Below, piece by piece: positions 55,601 to 63,267 of a DNA stretch of 64,000 bases. The position numbers and the translations under genes are program-made. The notes under the pieces are model-generated. The model saw only the letters and a list, made by a program, of their open reading frames with translations, was not told the origin of the DNA and did no database searches. The stretch spans positions 2,170,001 to 2,234,000 of the forward strand of contig CAXXIY010000001.1 of assembly GCA_963675995.2 (NCBI GenBank). Reading direction: 5' to 3'. The stretch's first letter is position 1; each line of letters opens with the position of its first letter. The stretch comes from JAAFHB01 sp963675995. GTDB lineage: Bacteria > Bacteroidota > Bacteroidia > Bacteroidales > Prolixibacteraceae.

Positions 55601-56446
55601 TTATTCTCTTTCCCCTTTTATCATACGGGTTTTGCCATTGATATCCTTTTTCAGAATGATATTTGTAAATTGTTTTGAGACTAATAATTCAGCAGTTTCG
55701 TTCCCGAATTTCTCATTAATTTCCAGATAAAGATGGCCACCCTGCTTTAGCTTTTCAATTGAGAGATCGGCAATGGCACGATAGAAGATCAAAGCATCTT
55801 TATCCGGTACGAAAAGGGCAATATGTGGCTCGTAATCAATAACATTTTTAAACATCAAAGTTTGTTCCGAATGGGTTATATAGGGTGGGTTGCTCACTAT
55901 AATATCATATTTCCTGCGAGTTGAAGGATAGATTGACTTAAGGATATCGGCATAGCAAAAGTCTATATCTACGCGATTTTTTGCGCCATTTTCTTTTGCA
56001 ACCAGCAAAGCATCCATCGAGATGTCCCATCCATCAGCAACTGATCCGGGCAGATTCTTCACTAAAGCTATCGGGATGCAGCCGCTACCTGTCCCAATAT
56101 CCAGAATAGATGGTGTCATTTTTTTGTAATCACTAATAATCCAGTCAACCAATTCTTCGGTTTCGGGCCGGGGGATTAGAACTGAAGGATTCACTTTAAT
56201 GACTGAGCCATAAAATTCTGTCTCTCCTAAAATGTACTGTATTGGTTCAAATTGGATTAAACGGGTTAAAATCTCTCTGATTTGAGCTAAATTTGCGGCA
56301 GAAATTGTCTCAGACTGATTCAGATGAAACTGAAGTCTGGATAGTCCGCAAACTTTTTCGAAGATCAGCCGACTAATCCCTTCAATCTCTTGTTTGCTGT
56401 AGAATGGAGAGAGACTATCGGTGATTATTTTTTTTGTTTCAACCAT
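55601..56446 (-). CDS. prmC: Release factor glutamine methyltransferase
   Basis: This 281-aa protein starts at ATG 56446 (MVETKKIITDSL); the longer frame would overlap ribD. The helical N-terminal domain is followed by the AdoMet motif DIGTGSGCIPIAL and the N-methyltransferase motif SNPPYI. PrmC methylates the GGQ glutamine of RF1 and RF2. It is divergent from ribD, with a 26-nt gap. Confidence 0.92.
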   Translation of the reverse strand: MVETKKIITDSLSPFYSKQEIEGISRLIFEKVCGLSRLQFHLNQSETISAANLAQIREILTRLIQFEPIQYILGETEFYGSVIKVNPSVLIPRPETEELVDWIISDYKKMTPSILDIGTGSGCIPIALVKNLPGSVADGWDISMDALLVAKENGAKNRVDIDFCYADILKSIYPSTRRKYDIIVSNPPYITHSEQTLMFKNVIDYEPHIALFVPDKDALIFYRAIADLSIEKLKQGGHLYLEINEKFGNETAELLVSKQFTNIILKKDINGKTRMIKGERE

Positions 56447-56454
56447 TTTTTTTA

Positions 56455-56462
56455 CAAAGATA
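56455..56462 (-). promoter_or_regulatory. -7 box of prmC, near-leaderless
   Basis: On the minus strand TATCTTTG ends 8 nt before the prmC ATG, predicting a leader of 0-3 nt. It lies in the 26-nt gap shared with ribD. Confidence 0.45.
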
Positions 56463-56472
56463 TACAAAGCGG

Positions 56473-57540
56473 ATGATGAGACAGCTTTTTGATGTTGATG
56501 AAAAGTATATGTTGCGTGCGATAGAACTGGCACGTCTGGGGATGGGGAATGTTTCTCCGAATCCCATGGTCGGAAGTGTAATTGTACATAATGGGATCAT
56601 CATCGGGGAGGGATATCATCACGAATTTGGGAAGGGTCATGCGGAGGTATATGCAATTAACAGTGTGAAAAACAAGGAGCTGTTGAGAGAGTCAACCTTA
56701 TATGTTACCCTTGAACCCTGTTCTCATCATGGAAAGACCCCGCCTTGTTCTGATCTGATTCTTCACTACGGGATTCCAAAGGTGGTCATTGGCACCCTCG
56801 ATCCTTTTGAACAGGTTGATGGACGGGGGATCGAAAAACTCCGAAAAGGCGGGTGTCAGGTATTCGTAGGCTATATTGAAGAGAGATGTATCGAATTGAA
56901 CCGACGGTTTTTCACTTTTCATCGAAAGAAAAGACCATATATTATTTTAAAATGGGCCCAAACCGCCGACGGATTTATCGATATTGACCGGACTCATGAG
57001 TATTATGGCCAACCAACCTGGATCACAAATGATCTTTCCCGAATTGCCGTGCACAAGATGAGGGCCGACGAAACTGCAATTATGGTGGGTACCAATACCG
57101 CCCATAAAGATAATCCCTCTTTAACGGTGCGGGAGTGGAGTGGCAGAGCCCCTTTAAGACTTGTGATTGATCGGGCATTGAGACTCCCGGCAGAACTTTC
57201 GCTGTTCGACCGTAGTGTGCCAACTGTTGTCTATACTTCAGAGTTGTTCACAAGCCTGGAGAATCTTGAATACAAAAGACTTTTATTTAATGGGCATGAA
57301 GTGGAACAGATCCTCGGCGATTTGCACGAAAGAGGCATTGTGTCACTGATTGTCGAAGGTGGCGCGATGCTGCTAAACTCATTTATCCAAAAAGATATAT
57401 GGGATGAAGCCAGGATATTTATCGGAAAGAGTAACTTTTACAATGGGGTAAAATCCCCTGATTTTGATGGTGTTATGGTTAAATCAGAGGAGTTGGATGA
57501 CAGTTGGATGTTTGTGTTTCAGAAAGCTCAAAAAGAATGA
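56473..57540 (+). CDS. ribD: Bifunctional riboflavin biosynthesis deaminase/reductase
   Basis: This 355-aa protein starts at ATG 56473 (a second ATG follows at once). The deaminase domain (1-145) has GNVSPNPMVGSVIV, the zinc site HAEVYAI and PCSHHGKTPPCSDLI. The reductase domain (about 150-355) has PYIILKWAQTADGFID and LIVEGGAMLLNSFI. It performs steps 2 and 3 of riboflavin synthesis. Confidence 0.92.
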   Translation: MMRQLFDVDEKYMLRAIELARLGMGNVSPNPMVGSVIVHNGIIIGEGYHHEFGKGHAEVYAINSVKNKELLRESTLYVTLEPCSHHGKTPPCSDLILHYGIPKVVIGTLDPFEQVDGRGIEKLRKGGCQVFVGYIEERCIELNRRFFTFHRKKRPYIILKWAQTADGFIDIDRTHEYYGQPTWITNDLSRIAVHKMRADETAIMVGTNTAHKDNPSLTVREWSGRAPLRLVIDRALRLPAELSLFDRSVPTVVYTSELFTSLENLEYKRLLFNGHEVEQILGDLHERGIVSLIVEGGAMLLNSFIQKDIWDEARIFIGKSNFYNGVKSPDFDGVMVKSEELDDSWMFVFQKAQKE

Positions 57541-57547
57541 GATCTTA

Positions 57548-57586
57548 AGCTTCCCTGATCATTTATCTTTGTTTACCAGGGAAGCT
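57548..57586 (+). repeat. Inverted repeat after ribD
   Basis: AGCTTCCCTG (57548-57557) and CAGGGAAGCT (57577-57586) form a perfect 10-bp stem with a 19-nt loop, 8 nt after the ribD stop. There is no U-run, so it may be a weak terminator or an mRNA-stabilising hairpin. A second imperfect hairpin (AATGAG...CTCATT) lies near 57659-57685. Confidence 0.5.
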
Positions 57587-57709
57587 CAAGAACCAGATAT
57601 TACCTTCATTTGATATAATTTATTTTTATTATCAAATGGAAATTCCGCTAGGCGGGATGAATGAGGATGATGATCATTCTCATTTTACGATTCTTTAATC
57701 ATGGATAAA

Positions 57710-58090
57710 TCATCGGGTTGAAATCGATAGATTATCGTCAGGGCAACGTCGCAAAAGGGTTATCCTATTGTTCTCCAGTTCACGGTAACCCTGATCATAA
57801 CAAAAATAGTTGACCTGACTTGATCTGGTAATACTTGTGCAAGTAAAATAATCGAACCGATATCCTTTTTTCTGTAACTCACTTTTTGAAGTGGAGTTTT
57901 TCCCGGCAGCGTTAAAAGCAGAAAGGATAATATAATTCTTTCTCAGGATACGGTTAACAGAGTTGATCACATTTTGGGATACACTATACAATTTATTGTT
58001 GTATGCGCTGCGACATTGATCACTGCAAAACTTTTGGTCGGCGCGACCTCTTAGCTGTTCATAGCATTCAAGACATTTTCGATTTTCCAT
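57710..58090 (-). CDS. Small zinc-ribbon-like hypothetical protein, 126 aa
   Basis: The N-terminal 35 residues have CLECYEQLRGRADQKFCSDQ plus a following Cys-Arg, a CxxC...CSxxC treble-clef or zinc-ribbon pattern. A helical region follows (SVSQNVINSVNRILRKNYII), then a basic C-terminus. No known full-length family is recalled. It is probably a nucleic-acid or protein-binding protein. An array of 20-bp direct repeats lies 98 nt upstream of its start. Confidence 0.6.
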   Translation of the reverse strand: MENRKCLECYEQLRGRADQKFCSDQCRSAYNNKLYSVSQNVINSVNRILRKNYIILSAFNAAGKNSTSKSELQKKGYRFDYFTCTSITRSSQVNYFCYDQGYRELENNRITLLRRCPDDNLSISTR

Positions 58091-58187
58091 AATAAAAATA
58101 ATTGGGAGGTTGGTTTAATAATTTTACTTGAAAATTCAAAGAAAGAACGATCGTAATATTAATTCACTAAGATACAAAAAAATATTT

Positions 58188-58270
58188 GATTATAAACAGA
58201 TATATCCGATTATAAACGTTTTTTTCCGATTATAACCGAATATAAACGGAAATATCCGATTGTTAACCGG
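58188..58270 (+). repeat. Iteron-like direct repeats (about 20 bp)
   Basis: Four tandem units begin with GATTATAA/GATTGTTAA: 58188-58207, 58208-58227, 58228-58257 (30 bp, containing an extra ATATAAAC) and a partial one at 58258-58270. The first three end in TCC. They sit between the divergent zinc-ribbon gene and rsmG, just upstream of the rsmG -7 box. Confidence 0.7.
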
Positions 58271-58290
58271 CTTTCACCTCAAGTACACAT

Positions 58291-58298
58291 TAAATTTG
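58291..58298 (+). promoter_or_regulatory. -7 box of rsmG
   Basis: TAAATTTG is a perfect TAnnTTTG. It overlaps the GTG that would open a longer frame at 58298, which favours the ATG at 58358 as the start. The direct-repeat array ends 20 nt upstream, where a -33 element would be. Confidence 0.5.
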
Positions 58299-58357
58299 TG
58301 TGGTTAATTGAGTTTTTTAACTCAACAAACAAATTAAGGTCTGATTTTTATAACCAA

Positions 58358-58990
58358 ATGATGAAAGATATTTTAATAATTCAGAAATACTTTCCCGATT
58401 TGTCTCCGGTACAAATTTGTCGCTTTGAAAAAATGTCGGCGCTCTATCGGAAATGGAATAAAGAAATTATTGTAATTCCACGAAAAGAGATTGATTCACT
58501 TTATGAAGAACACGTGTTGCATTCACTTGCTATCGCTAAAATTATTAACTTCAGTCCAGGAAGCCGGATTCTTGATGTCGGCACAGGAGGTGGATTCCCT
58601 GGAATTCCACTTGCAATTTTATTCCCCTCGTGCCATTTTGTTCTGATCGATTCGATGCAAAATAGAATTGGAGTAGTTAGGGATGTAATTGGAAATCTCG
58701 GAATAAAAAATGTTACGGCAATTCGTGTAAGGGTGGAAGACGTATATGATAAGTTTGATTTTGTAACTTCAAGGGCTGTGGCAGCATTTCCCAAATTTGT
58801 GGGTTTAGTAAAGAAGAATATATCGCGCAATTCGCGAAACACACTTCCTAATGGAATAATCTATTTAAAGGGGGGGGATTTCGAAGATGAGATAATCGAT
58901 TTTAAGAAAAAAGTTGAGGTGAACGAGATAACCAGGTTCTTTGCCGAACCTAGCTTTCAAACTAAAAAAGTAGTTTATTTACCGGTCTAA
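58358..58990 (+). CDS. rsmG: 16S rRNA (guanine-527-N7)-methyltransferase
   Basis: This 210-aa protein has a class I methyltransferase fold with ILDVGTGGGFPGIPLAI (AdoMet loop), FVLIDSMQNRIGVV and FVTSRAVAAFPKFV, all typical of RsmG/GidB. The usual length is 205-215 aa, which supports the start at 58358 (or the adjacent ATG at 58361). Confidence 0.92.
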   Translation: MMKDILIIQKYFPDLSPVQICRFEKMSALYRKWNKEIIVIPRKEIDSLYEEHVLHSLAIAKIINFSPGSRILDVGTGGGFPGIPLAILFPSCHFVLIDSMQNRIGVVRDVIGNLGIKNVTAIRVRVEDVYDKFDFVTSRAVAAFPKFVGLVKKNISRNSRNTLPNGIIYLKGGDFEDEIIDFKKKVEVNEITRFFAEPSFQTKKVVYLPV

Positions 58991-59164
58991 AATAATTTTT
59001 TTGCCCTATTGCCCACGAACTTCGGACTCGCCATTCGCATATCCAAAACCAATTCTTTAAGGGATCTGACCGTTGAATGTGAACATTATTGCAAGATCTT
59101 TCAGCACTTATTTTATTCATAAATTGAACGGGTGATAATTCGGGGGGGAAAGATATTGTACTCT

Positions 59165-59878
59165 TTAAATTCCAATTGTTTTTACAAGCAGGGAAAAATC
59201 ATAATTGTACCGGTGGTCACCTGGCAATTTGTTGATGACGATATCTTTATTCTTTATAGGTGTGTTTTTTAGTACTTTTTGCTCGTCATTCCCAAAGGTA
59301 CAGACAACAGGAAAAAGTGCCCGATTAATTTCGGGCCCTACTTTGTATCTTCGGTTGACATTCTCACTGTCACTAACCAAATCACTCAATTTGATTACAA
59401 AATCGGTACTGGCTGAAGGTGAAATCAGCGCGATTTTTTTTATTTTATGTTGCAATTCTGACGAGACACGACTGGGAAGAAAGCTCGCCACATCTGCCCC
59501 GAAAGAGTATCCAACGATTATCAATGAGGATTTCTTCCATTTTTCAAGGTAATAATTCGACAGCTTTTCGATAGCTACGGCAAATGTATCCGGGGATTTT
59601 TCACTCCAGAAATATTTCCGGCTATTTAAGGCGACAACGCCATAGTCCTCTTTCTCAATTTCTTTCACCATTTGCTGATTAAAGCTGTTCCAGCCGCCGT
59701 CGCCTGTAATATAAATCACCAAAACTTCACTATTTCCCCGTGACAGTGATACCTGCAAAGGCAGATCAGCTATCGGGTTCACCTCCTGGGCTATAAGTGT
59801 TGAAAGGTTGAATATCAACCCTATAATGCAAGTGTTTATTATTCGTTTGAACACTTTTTCCCGCATAATTCTTTTCAA
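59165..59878 (-). CDS. AcvB/VirJ-like periplasmic alpha/beta hydrolase
   Basis: This 237-aa protein has a signal peptide (about 1-30, LSTLIAQ) and one VirJ domain: YITGDGGWNSFNQQM, NSRKYFWSEKSPDTFA, the nucleophile elbow VGYSFGADVASF with the catalytic Ser, and LPGDHRYNYD with the likely catalytic His. VirJ/AcvB proteins in proteobacteria are virulence- or acid-linked; AcvB hydrolyses lysyl-phosphatidylglycerol. The substrate here is unknown. Confidence 0.8.
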   Translation of the reverse strand: MKRIMREKVFKRIINTCIIGLIFNLSTLIAQEVNPIADLPLQVSLSRGNSEVLVIYITGDGGWNSFNQQMVKEIEKEDYGVVALNSRKYFWSEKSPDTFAVAIEKLSNYYLEKWKKSSLIIVGYSFGADVASFLPSRVSSELQHKIKKIALISPSASTDFVIKLSDLVSDSENVNRRYKVGPEINRALFPVVCTFGNDEQKVLKNTPIKNKDIVINKLPGDHRYNYDFSLLVKTIGI

Positions 59879-60007
59879 AGTCTGATAATTAGAATAGAGT
59901 AAAAGATCAATATTTAATAAAATACATGTGCAAATGTAGAACGAATTTGTACATATACTTTAGGTTTTGCATTTATATTTTGCCTGACCATTGCTCTGAT
60001 TAATTGC

Positions 60008-60015
60008 TATTTTTG
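60008..60015 (+). promoter_or_regulatory. -7 box of the EamA transporter gene
   Basis: TATTTTTG fits TAnnTTTG, 17 nt before the ATG at 60033. No well-spaced -33 element is seen. Confidence 0.4.
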
Positions 60016-60032
60016 TAGTTCAAATTTTAAGG

Positions 60033-60959
60033 ATGAGGCACAAAAAGTGGGTAGTATACCTTGCAGTTGTTTTTGCCATGATTTTCTGGTCGTTTTCATT
60101 CGTTTGGGTGAAAGAGGTTTACGTCGCTTATGGTCCGTTAACCACCGTTTTTTTTAGGCTGATCATTGCAACCATGCTGATGTTGTTGTATGGATTCTTC
60201 AGCAGGAAACTATTAAAAATACACAGGCAGGACTATCGTACTTTTCTGCTGTTGGCATTTTTCGAACCTTTTCTCTATTTTATGGGTGAAAGTTTTGGTT
60301 TAAAATATGTCTCCAGCACAATGGGGGCAATCATCATTGCCACTATACCATTATTTTCGCCAATAGCCGCTTCCAGATTTCTTGATGAAAAACTCTCGTT
60401 CCGCAATTTTGCCGGAATTATACTTTCGTTTATAGGTGTTGGAATTGTTGTATTTGATGATGCGCAAAACTTTATCTTCTCACCGCTCGGTATTGCACTA
60501 GAGTTCCTGGCAGTGTTTTCAGCCATAGGGTATACGGTGGTTTTGAAAGATTTGTCCCGTAAATACAACTCCACAACGATAATCACCTATCAGAATTTTA
60601 TAGGGATCTTTTTCTTTTTTCCCTTCTGGCTTATCTTTGAAAGTAATACATTGCTCACAACTTCTTTTAATTCTCACGCATTTATTGCGATTGTCAAACT
60701 AGCTGTTTTTGCCTCCTGCCTTGCTTTTATCCTTTTTACGTACAGTCTTAAAAGTCTGGGGATGAATAATGCCAATATTTTTATCAATATAATACCGGTC
60801 CTGACTGCCGTTTTTGCATGGTATATCCTTGATGAACCGCTTCCTCCCAGAAAGATCGTTGGAATCGTGGTGGTCATTGCAGGTCTCTTTATTGCTCAGG
60901 TCAAAATGAGAAAATTTATAGCCAGATTGGTTTCAATTCAACAAGATGGAGGCAGATAA
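60033..60959 (+). CDS. EamA/DMT-family transporter
   Basis: This 308-aa protein has about ten membrane segments in two EamA repeats (about 8-140 and 150-290). Family features are FWSFSFVWVKE in TM1, SSTMGAIIIATIPLFSPIAA in the first repeat and NANIFINIIPVLTAVFAW in the second. Probably a metabolite exporter in the inner membrane; the substrate is unknown. It overlaps the next gene by 14 nt. Confidence 0.88.
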   Translation: MRHKKWVVYLAVVFAMIFWSFSFVWVKEVYVAYGPLTTVFFRLIIATMLMLLYGFFSRKLLKIHRQDYRTFLLLAFFEPFLYFMGESFGLKYVSSTMGAIIIATIPLFSPIAASRFLDEKLSFRNFAGIILSFIGVGIVVFDDAQNFIFSPLGIALEFLAVFSAIGYTVVLKDLSRKYNSTTIITYQNFIGIFFFFPFWLIFESNTLLTTSFNSHAFIAIVKLAVFASCLAFILFTYSLKSLGMNNANIFINIIPVLTAVFAWYILDEPLPPRKIVGIVVVIAGLFIAQVKMRKFIARLVSIQQDGGR

Positions 60960-61446
60960 TAAGAATATTAAAGTTCTGGCCAAACAGAACCAGGAGGAGA
61001 CAACCATTTTCTTCAATAAGCTGAAAAGGAAGAAACCTAAGCAACTCGACGATATTACACACCGGCTACATGATAAAGTGTCGGATCAGTTCGATTGCTT
61101 ATCTTGCGGTAATTGTTGTAAATCAATTAGTCCACAGATTACCGGAAAGGATATCGAACGGATTGCGCACCGACTGAAGATGAAAGAGGTCGATTTTATT
61201 TCAAAATACCTCCATATAGATGAAGATCAATGGTATGTCTTTAATGAGACGCCATGTCCATTTCTGATGTCAGACAATTTTTGCATGATCTACGAGTTCA
61301 GACCTAAAGCCTGCCGCGAATATCCACATACCGACCGACGCAGGTTTTATCAGCTACTTGACCTTACGATGCGAAACCGTGAAATTTGTCCCATCGTGTA
61401 TGATGTGGTTGAACGGCTAAAGAAGGAAGATTTTGGTTTGAGATAG
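60946..61446 (+). CDS. YkgJ-family cysteine-cluster protein
   Basis: This 166-aa protein has CLSCGNCC (about 47-54), then PCPFL, FCMIYEFRPKACREYPH and a final CPI, the CxxCxxCC...CxxY...RPxxCR pattern of YkgJ (zinc- or iron-cluster-binding CxxCxxCC family). It is co-translated with the transporter through a 14-nt overlap. Confidence 0.87.
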   Translation: MEADNKNIKVLAKQNQEETTIFFNKLKRKKPKQLDDITHRLHDKVSDQFDCLSCGNCCKSISPQITGKDIERIAHRLKMKEVDFISKYLHIDEDQWYVFNETPCPFLMSDNFCMIYEFRPKACREYPHTDRRRFYQLLDLTMRNREICPIVYDVVERLKKEDFGLR

Positions 61447-61475
61447 GTTATAAATCAGATACCTATGAAAAATAG

Positions 61476-61515
61476 AATTGCAAAATTGAAATTGTAAAAC
61501 ACAAATTGCAAAATT
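61476..61515 (+). repeat. Short direct repeats before porQ
   Basis: AATTGCAAAATT occurs at 61476-61487 and 61504-61515, ending directly at the porQ ATG. An imperfect copy (AAATTGTAAAAC) lies between them, giving a period of about 14 nt. Confidence 0.6.
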
Positions 61516-62532
61516 ATGAAGGTACTCCTTCTTATTTTATTCTTCATCGTAATGTTTTTTAATCAGGGTGTCTGCCAGATTGGGGGGGAAGGCGTTTACA
61601 AGTTTCTTGGTCTTACCAATTCTGCGCGTGTAGCAGCCCTGGGCGGAACTCAGGTAGCCTTTGCCGATAATGACCTTAATCTTACCTTTTATAATCCATC
61701 GCTTCTGTCAGATTCGATGAGGAATCAACTATCAGTTAATTATGTGAGTTACCTTGCGGGTATTGGAGTGGGATATGCCTCCTTTGCCCCTGAGCTGAAA
61801 GGGAGGAATGCCTTTGCTGCAGGTATACACTTTATTAATTACGGCACTTTTAATGGGGCCAGTGAAACAGGGGAGCTTACAGGCAGCTTCAAAGCGGCTG
61901 AATATGCACTTAATTTTTATTTTTCCCGAATATTAACTTCCCGGTTCAAGGTAGGAATTAACGTCAAACCTATTTTTAGCTCCTTCGAAAGTTATCACTC
62001 TGTTGGATTGGCTGCAGATCTTGGCATCACTTATGTTTCGAAAGATCAGTATTCGGTTATTGCACTTGTCATAAAGGATTTGGGCAGTCAGATAACCACA
62101 TACTACGATAACGGGAATCGCGAGCCACTTCTTTCAAATGTGCAGCTAGGTTTTTCCCAACGTCTTAACCAAGCGCCTGTAAGGTTTTATGCCACACTCG
62201 ACCATCTGAATAATTGGGATTTAGCTTATGAATATCTTTCAGGAGATCAACCTGTGATGCAACCTGAAAATTTTACTTCGACGCTATTGCGCCATTTTAT
62301 ATTTGGGGGTGAAATTTGTCCCGGTCAGCATATAACCCTTCGGTTCGGCTATAATTACCGGCGCCAGAAAGAACTTGCCGTCGATGCACGTCCCGGACTT
62401 GTGGGGTTTTCAGCTGGTTTGGGAGTCAAATTTTCGAAGTTTAGTCTCAATTACGGGATCGCAAGCTACCACCTGGCTGCAACCGCTCATTATTTCTCAC
62501 TATCGACCAGCCTCTCCCAGTTTATCCATTAA
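61516..62532 (+). CDS. porQ: Type IX secretion system protein PorQ
   Basis: This 338-aa protein has a signal peptide (about 1-20, NQGVCQ). The opening GGEGVYKFLGLTNSARVAALGG and DNDLNLTFYNPSLLSDSM are characteristic of PorQ, an outer-membrane beta-barrel of the FadL/PorV-like fold that works with PorU/PorV/PorZ in the attachment complex. It is followed closely by cmk and ispH. Confidence 0.88.
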   Translation: MKVLLLILFFIVMFFNQGVCQIGGEGVYKFLGLTNSARVAALGGTQVAFADNDLNLTFYNPSLLSDSMRNQLSVNYVSYLAGIGVGYASFAPELKGRNAFAAGIHFINYGTFNGASETGELTGSFKAAEYALNFYFSRILTSRFKVGINVKPIFSSFESYHSVGLAADLGITYVSKDQYSVIALVIKDLGSQITTYYDNGNREPLLSNVQLGFSQRLNQAPVRFYATLDHLNNWDLAYEYLSGDQPVMQPENFTSTLLRHFIFGGEICPGQHITLRFGYNYRRQKELAVDARPGLVGFSAGLGVKFSKFSLNYGIASYHLAATAHYFSLSTSLSQFIH

Positions 62533-62536
62533 ACGT

Positions 62537-62544
62537 TATCTTTG
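62537..62544 (+). promoter_or_regulatory. -7 box of cmk
   Basis: TATCTTTG fits TAnnTTTG, 22 nt before the cmk ATG at 62567 and just after the porQ stop, so cmk-ispH may have its own promoter. Confidence 0.45.
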
Positions 62545-62566
62545 CCCCAATATTAAAAAATGGGAA

Positions 62567-63265
62567 ATGTCGGATAGCATCAAAAAAATAATTATCGCGA
62601 TCGATGGGCACTCCTCCTGCGGAAAGAGTACCGTAGCAAAGGAGGTTGCGAAAAAACTGAATTATATCTTCATCGACTCGGGAGCAATGTACCGTGCTGT
62701 TACTCTCTATTGTTTGCGAAATAATATAATAGAAAAAGGGAAAGTAAATATTTCCCGGTTAAAAGCCAGTCTTGACAATATTAAAGTCAGTTTTAAATAT
62801 AATGTGGAGACCAAACACAACGATATCTGGCTTAACGGAGAGAATGTTGAGGGTGAAATCCGGTTGCTTGCTGTATCCCAAAATGTTAGTCCTGTGTCAG
62901 CAGTGGCAGAGGTCCGCTATTTATTGGTTGCCCTTCAACAGGAGATGGGTAAGTCGAAAGGGGTTGTAATGGATGGACGTGACATCGGAACAGTCGTTTT
63001 TCCTGAAGCTGAACTCAAAATATTTATGACAGCCAATCCTGATGTAAGAGCGAAACGACGGTTTGATGAGCTTACTGCTAAAGGTGAAGAGGTAAGTTAT
63101 GGGGATATCAGAGCCAACATTATTGAGCGTGACCGATATGATGAATCCCGAAAGGAGAGTCCATTGCGAAAGGCAGATGATGCTATTGTTCTTGATAACA
63201 GTTATATGACAAGGGAAGAGCAACTGGAATGGGTGCTCAATCATGTTGACAATAATTTGAAATAG
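62567..63265 (+). CDS. cmk: Cytidylate kinase
   Basis: This 232-aa protein starts at ATG 62567 (MSDSIKKIIIAIDGHSSCGK). The frame is open further upstream but overlaps porQ. It has the P-loop GHSSCGKST, DSGAMYRAVTLYC and the CMP-binding DGRDIGTVVFPEAELKIF. It phosphorylates CMP/dCMP. The gap to ispH is 2 nt. Confidence 0.93.
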   Translation: MSDSIKKIIIAIDGHSSCGKSTVAKEVAKKLNYIFIDSGAMYRAVTLYCLRNNIIEKGKVNISRLKASLDNIKVSFKYNVETKHNDIWLNGENVEGEIRLLAVSQNVSPVSAVAEVRYLLVALQQEMGKSKGVVMDGRDIGTVVFPEAELKIFMTANPDVRAKRRFDELTAKGEEVSYGDIRANIIERDRYDESRKESPLRKADDAIVLDNSYMTREEQLEWVLNHVDNNLK

Positions 63266-63267
63266 AA

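Noticed and set aside
58188..58270. CRISPR array
   Set aside because: The units are contiguous or nearly so, without unique spacers of constant length, and no cas gene is in the window.
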